In this document: piece after piece, positions 58,687 through 64,000 of the stretch
Numbering within the stretch: position 1 is the first letter of the stretch
Layout of the letters: every line of letters begins with the position of its first letter
Assembly (NCBI GenBank): GCA_963971285.1
Contig: OZ020263.1
Span: 4,340,001-4,404,000 of the forward strand
Source: Astropecten irregularis
Taxonomy: Eukaryota > Echinodermata > Asteroidea > Paxillosida > Astropectinidae
Direction of reading: 5' to 3'
Length of the DNA: 64,000 nt
Notes under the pieces: generated by a model
Told to the model about the DNA's origin: nothing
The model's database searches: none
What the model saw: only the letters and a program-made list of their open reading frames with translations
Made by a program: the position numbers and the translations under genes

Positions 58687-59201
58687 AAGGCCCATAAAAT
58701 TATGAACTGCCCACAGAAGGGAGCCCCATGCATGCATCAGAAATTCTAAAAACTTCGCAAACGTCCCGCCCGGCCATCCGACGTTGGAGGGATTAACATG
58801 ATTGATTCTAATGTGGGATGAGTTTTTTCATTGTAGAGGAATTTCGAGATGGTCGAGTCAGCCGTGGAGGTATTTCGCTTGCCATGGGTGATCTTGAGTT
58901 CAGGAGGGTTCGTTCACCGACTCTCCAGTGATGATGTTGGTGGTGATTAATGAAGTTCCACTTGGTGCTGACAAATTATGAAATGCTATTCTCGACTCAA
59001 TCATGTTGCTGTGTCTTGCATTATTAAGAGGGGATTCGGAGTTAAAGAACTCATGTTGATCCAAGCAAGCTTGGTGATTCAACTGGCTTACCTTAGACCC
59101 TATTCACGTTGGATCCAACTGGTCACCTTCCTTGTATACCCGTTGGAACAGATAACACCAATTCTTAAAAGAAAACGGGTATCAGACTATTTTGCATCTA
59201 A

Positions 59202-59426
59202 GGGTCTCTACGAAATGAGACTTGAGGCTATATAGGCTTGGGATATCTTTTGCTACCGCCATTTTGTGTCCAAAATGAAATGAAGGGCTTGAGATACATG
59301 GCGAAGCTGGAGCCTTTCTTCTGCTTCATCATGTGGCCCGATCCCTTCATTTCGTTCGGGGGCCTCAAATGGCGGTAGCGAAAAAGGTTCCAAGCCTAGG
59401 CTAAATAATGGTTTTGTAAAGGCCCT
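59202..59426. mobile_element. Family F MITE
   Basis: AGGGTCTCTACGAAATGAGAC to ATGGTTTTGTAAAGGCCCT. Interior AGATACATGGCGAAGCTGG present. Confidence 0.83.
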
Positions 59427-59531
59427 AAGCCTCGGCTTATTTCACTGCTTCGAATGTAGGATGGATGAACCGTAAATTTGTGTTGATAACGTACTTTTGT
59501 TTAGTCAAGCTACAAAATATGGTTCTTCAGT

Positions 59532-59551
59532 TCAAGTCAAGTCAAGTCAAG
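59532..59551 (+). repeat. (TCAAG)4 microsatellite
   Basis: Four perfect TCAAG pentamers. Confidence 0.9.
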
Positions 59552-61027
59552 TTACAACTAAAAAGAAAGAAATAACGCCGAATCCAGTCAGACCAGCTTT
59601 TCAAGCCACACTTGGGATTCAACAACTGTACTTAAGCCGCTATTAAAAGATTCTACACTCCGTACCAGCGCACGATCAAGAAGGCTCTTATTAAACACAA
59701 TTCACTCCGTGGAAAACACGACATTTCAAGCTGTCATATCGACACAATTTTCAGCGTAATGTGCTATTTCTTATGATGTACCGGTAACTCGTTGTGATGG
59801 TAATGGATGGCGTAAAGCCAATGCTTGACTGAAAATGCGGGGACTGAACTTTCGGAGTCACTTTGTCTGATATACCGTCTTTAAAAGATCATTTACTAAA
59901 AAGACATTTGCTCTAACGTCAGCCATTTACACATTTATTGTTTGTGAATAGCTTAAAAAAAACCACTTCGTCTATAGGCAAAACACACAAGCACCCGCGA
60001 AACTTGCCAAGTAACCAATGGCTGTTTTCGTTTTCCTCACAGGGGAAAAAGAGTCAAATGATCTCTTTCCTGTCTCAGAATGGCGCCACGATCTGTGAGA
60101 AATACTCCCCCTAGTGCCGTTTCCCAATGGTTGTTGGACATCCACGGCTCAAAACCCAATTTTCAGAGAAGTGCAAAAGATAATTAAGGCCATTTTTTTT
60201 ATTCGTATAGAAGTGCAGGCAAATAAAACAAATAGAATCCGGCACTCCAAAGCAGGCAATTTACCCTTAAGCTCATTTGATCCATTTTCCACATCCATAA
60301 ACTCAGGACGGGGTTGTTTGCCTGAAATGCTTGTTCTAACAAAGATAACCCCCAATGGAGGACATATTGTGCTTAATGAATCTACTAAAAATTGAACTTC
60401 TAAGGGAGGGAAGTGTCGAACTCGAAGTAAGCTCACACCTAAGTTAATTGCATTTTTACCTGCCTAAAGAATCCAAATGCATACTTGCATATGATATGAT
60501 TTTAAGAAAATATAATAACCTGCCAGCTTATTTCTTAAATGCAAGGTGAAGTTCCATTTTCATGGACTGCCACGAAAAAACAAATTCGACAAAATCAAAA
60601 AGAAATCACGGCCCGTCCCAAATGAGCGGCTTTTAGTTACCAAGGTGACTCTAATGCCATCCAGCCAGTTGCGTCCCAAATGGGCGCAGATGTGAAGTGA
60701 AATCTAACGTGAGTAATGTGAGATGTTATGGTACCGTTCGTACAATATCTAGGACAAACTAATGCGTCTCATTTAGGTCAAGCAGAAGTGAATTTGAAAG
60801 GGCAATGCTTCCTCACTGGGAACTTCAGTATTGGACTCAGCATAACAAACATGTAGGCTATGATGAAAGAAAGCATCAACAATTTGAGTTATTTGACTAT
60901 TACATGGTGATCTTTTAAAGCAATGAAGGAACGACGTTTGACGGTATTTAGGCCTACACGGTTGTTCAATGAGCATGCCATAAACGAACACACGATGACA
61001 CTGATAATTTTCAGAATAGCGGCACCA

Positions 61028-61170
61028 CAATAGTCATTGGAAAGTAAACAAAAAAACATGACTGGAGCGGGATTCGAACCGACGACCTTCGGAATACAGA
61101 ACAGCGCTCTTTTAATACCAACTGAGCTATCCAGCCCTATATTGGCGGTGTCCCTATTATCTCAATAGGT
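61028..61170 (-). mobile_element. tRNA-derived SINE (family S), shorter copy
   Basis: Box A complement CCAACTGAGCTA at 61118-61129 and a perfect box B complement GGATTCGAACC at 61070-61080. A few extra bases lie between D arm and anticodon arm. Flanks CAGCCCTA and GGCGGTGTCCCTATT as in the other copies. Confidence 0.8.
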
Positions 61171-62287
61171 TAGAATATTGATACAGAATACTTAATGACA
61201 GATGTGAAACATGGTTTAAATACGATTAAGCGAAAATCACAATCTTGACTTGATTTTGGTCTTGGCAAGGGTATTGCTAAAACTCGATCCTTTCCGGATA
61301 CGGCAGTAAACGGTTGTTACCTAACTGCATACAAAAGTCAAGTGGCTAATGTCTGAATCTGTGCGAGGACGTGATGGGCTAAAGATTGGCGTAAGTCATG
61401 TCCCTTATATTTTAGGAAGCTAAAAAAAAGAAGAAGTTATTTCGTCAACATTTACATTTACAGTGTTTACATTTTGATGTGGAGAATAAATCAGTTACCG
61501 TATATAGTGACCCCACGATAAACCATACCAACTCATTATATCCTAAAACGTTTCTTATATTGTAAAGCGCTTTTGAATATAACTACACATATTTATAGAA
61601 ATAGCGCTATAGTGCAATAAAATTATAAACTCATGAACCTTGTGCGTAGCCAATATTAAGTACACTGACACTGCAAAGTGGGTGTACTAAACAATTTTAA
61701 TTAATAGGAATTTACCAATTGGTATCGTTTGACTTCGTTCGTAATAAACCAGCTTGCCAGGAATCAAACGATACATGGTTTATACATTATGTTTGTCCTT
61801 GCATTACTCAGCCTGGGGCACGTATGCTTTCCGGTGGAAAAAAGACTAATGGCGTCAGGACAGCCTTGAAAAGAGACCACCGCTGCTTCGTGACGGTGAC
61901 AATGACCGGAGTTTCAGAGATAACAAAAGACCATGTTTCTGGGATAAACATTACCGCGCCCATGCAGTGCATGCTTACATCATAACATTCCATGTGTCAT
62001 AACTGGATTCCTGATGCATGTTATGTCCTTCGCAGAATTTACCCACAACTATTCAGTGAGGGTCAAAGCAGATTTCAAACGTTATTATTGAAAATGTGTT
62101 CAAATTGTTCTGGACACGTACAATGTTGTTTATCTTACTACATGTATATCAATGTCTACTATAATTATGCTGACTCACCGTATTCCGTGGAAATTCAAAT
62201 TAGTAACGATTCATAAATTTAGCAACTTCGCAAACAACGTAAAGAATGTGAATATACAACGTGCGAAGCACACGCTCACATTCTTAA

Positions 62288-62656
62288 AGGTAACTTCATA
62301 CTTGATGGTTTTTGACAAAGAAATGCAGATTCATGGGCAAAAGTATCAAGAAAGATACAGTAACATGCAGTCATCTGTGAAATTTTCAGTCAAATACGGT
62401 GCCCACTTTTTGAGAAAACAGTGAAAAACGCTCACGGTATTTTCAAATCTGTTCAGAGGAGTTTTGATCTTCCTGAAATCAATATTGTTTTTGGTCTTTG
62501 GTTTTACTCTTTTCTGGATAAATACAGCATTTCATGCAGAATAATTTTAACGGTATATGTTTGTACATGTACCATCATCATCTTTATACCTTGTAAATTA
62601 CAAGTAAATCTGTGAAGATTTCTGTTTTGGTATGCTACCAAAGTATGATGTTACCT
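62288..62656 (+). mobile_element. Family B MITE
   Basis: TTAA at 62284-62287 and 62657-62660. Left AGGTAACTTCATACTTGATGG, right GCTACCAAAGTATGATGTTACC. Full-length. Confidence 0.9.
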
Positions 62657-64000
62657 TTAATGCAGCTCATGAAAAAGAACATTGACGAGTAGAATTTAGT
62701 AGAGGCGACCTCGTGTAGATACGATCATGTTCAAGTACCAATGAAATAACAAGATCGGTCAAATAATGACCATTGCAGTAAGTGTATGAAGTATGTTTCA
62801 CGCGTGCTTCAAATTCTTGGAAACGGCCGCAGTGAACTAGAGTCGTTAACCTTTAATTTGTTTTCAGACAGCGAAAGGCTGGGAAAGAGATGTTATTCTT
62901 TGGACTGGCGGTTTTGCTATCAATGTTAAATCTACTTCCATGGTATAAGCAGGTGTAAAGAGGCAAGAAAGTAGAAAAATGCATTAAAGACCATTTGATC
63001 TGCTGTTCTGCTTTTTGTTAAAAGAAGACAAAACTCTGAAGCTCACTTTTGAGACTTCGCAACTATCTGGTGAATAACTGTTAAAACTGAATTAAAAAAT
63101 AATTACTGGATAAAAAAGTGGTTCCAAAAGAATCGACAATTTCAGTTTGACCATCCGGCCATTACACGTTTTCCGTGTCCAACAATAAACAATGCCACTA
63201 CACTCAAACCAAAGTTAAATTTCTGGCTCTATAATTCCTCCGCGGCCACAAAGTACTGACCTAACACGGTTATTATTATGCGCATTTTGCATGATAACCT
63301 ACACTGGTCTCCAAGTCCGGTTAGCAGAACTTTATTCTCGCTGGTCATATCATACTTCACAGTAATGAAAGGAGCGGTCCCAGATTTTTGATTTTTTTTT
63401 CCACATCTGACTGAAAAAGACCTGACTCAGTGTGAATGGAATGCAAGCACGGATTTAATTCTTCTGGCTCCGTTTTTTCTTGAGTATTTTAGAAACTATA
63501 GAAAGCATTCTTTGTTTCAAATTGATAGGGTAGAGTTTGTTAGGTCAACGGACAAACGGTATTTTTATTACCGTTACTGGATATGTCAGGCAATTATAGC
63601 TTTTGGGGTATTGTTCAATTGAGCTCATGTTGATCCGACTTTTAATGGCGTCTACACGTGAACGTCCTTGTTGTGTTGGGACTCTGTTCCTAGCTCTATG
63701 CTCTGACAAAAGGCTGAAAAGTTAAAAACTGGAAAAGATATAAAAAAGATCACTTTCAAAGGATACACTGTAGATTGGAAAACTACAAAACGTAGGCCTA
63801 TTCACATAGCATTTCAACAGCCAAGCTACCTTTAAATAAGAACTGTGCAAATTATCTTACTCAAATCCAAATGGTAGCTTAATAGCTCTACTTCCAGTAA
63901 CAAAAACTTCCTGACCCCATATAAGAACCCAAAACAAAACACATTCTCAACATTACCAAGAATGTGAGCCAAACAATCAATTTAGTGCACTGTGTTGTAC

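Larger units (their letters stand above)
49241..64000. other. Upstream flank of PRKG1, no gene recognised
   Basis: Contents: G composite 50965-51187, SINE 52087-52345, E copy 54898-55140, tRNA-SINEs 56118-56332 and 61028-61170, B copies 57039-57399, 58241-58374 and 62288-62656, a duplicated 76-bp stretch 58611-58686, F copy 59202-59426 and a TCAAG repeat 59532-59551. Frames of up to 145 codons (for example near 55182-55650) have no recognisable domain and overlap antisense frames, so I do not call them genes. Nothing recognised in 49350-50960, 51190-52085, 52350-54890, 55150-56115, 59560-61020 and 62660-64000. Confidence 0.7.

Noticed and set aside
60610-60690. Further G-family element
   Set aside because: Two CGTCCCAAATGnGCG pieces in direct orientation only; ends and arms of G are missing.
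61060-61140. Functional tRNA gene (minus strand)
   Set aside because: Same SINE family; extra bases between D and anticodon arms and no acceptor stem.

Overview
The window is animal nuclear DNA. It is AT-rich, full of short transposon copies, and holds one recognisable gene split into small exons by kilobase introns. That gene, on the minus strand, is the 5' part of a cGMP-dependent protein kinase 1 gene (PRKG1/PKG1, the gene called foraging in flies). Six exons (48618-48901, 36018-36184, 25409-25522, 13073-13178, 11214-11277 and 7617-7694) have GT/AG borders. They join without a frame break into 271 codons: a leucine zipper, an autoinhibitory segment, the whole first cyclic-nucleotide-binding domain (CNB-A) and the start of the second (CNB-B). 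The rest of CNB-B and the kinase domain must lie beyond the left edge.

The organism is probably a marine invertebrate deuterostome, and an echinoderm is my first guess. This rests on the vertebrate-like PKG1-beta type N-terminus, the dense MITE and tRNA-SINE load, and the octamer TAGGCCTA, which I associate with echinoderm DNA. It is an inference, not a measurement.

Layout: 1-7616 is intron 6, 7695-11213 intron 5, 11278-13072 intron 4, 13179-25408 intron 3, 25523-36017 intron 2 and 36185-48617 intron 1. From 48902 to the right edge is the 5' leader and upstream flank, where I see no second gene. The introns, above all intron 2, are packed with non-autonomous DNA transposons. I call them families A (ends GGGGCCAATTTCATAGAGC), B (TTAA-flanked), C (carries a perfect CRE), D, E (GAGCCT-rich), F, G, K, L, M, N (pogo-like), O, P, Q and T (hAT-like). 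There are also two tRNA-derived SINE families, four hammerhead-ribozyme-like motifs and several mini- and microsatellites. Family letters are local to this report.

The observations most worth checking are: (1) family C, of which all five copies keep an intact TGACGTCA, sits in introns 2-4 of a cyclic-nucleotide kinase gene; (2) nested insertions give empty-site evidence for the target duplications of B, C, K and P; (3) several palindromic families share related ends (GGGsC..TTTCAcGAAgC); (4) a 60-bp tandem repeat just upstream of the start codon is itself an open frame, and that frame ends by overlapping the first in-frame ATG of the kinase. No transposase, reverse transcriptase, CRISPR array, rRNA or functional tRNA gene was recognised.
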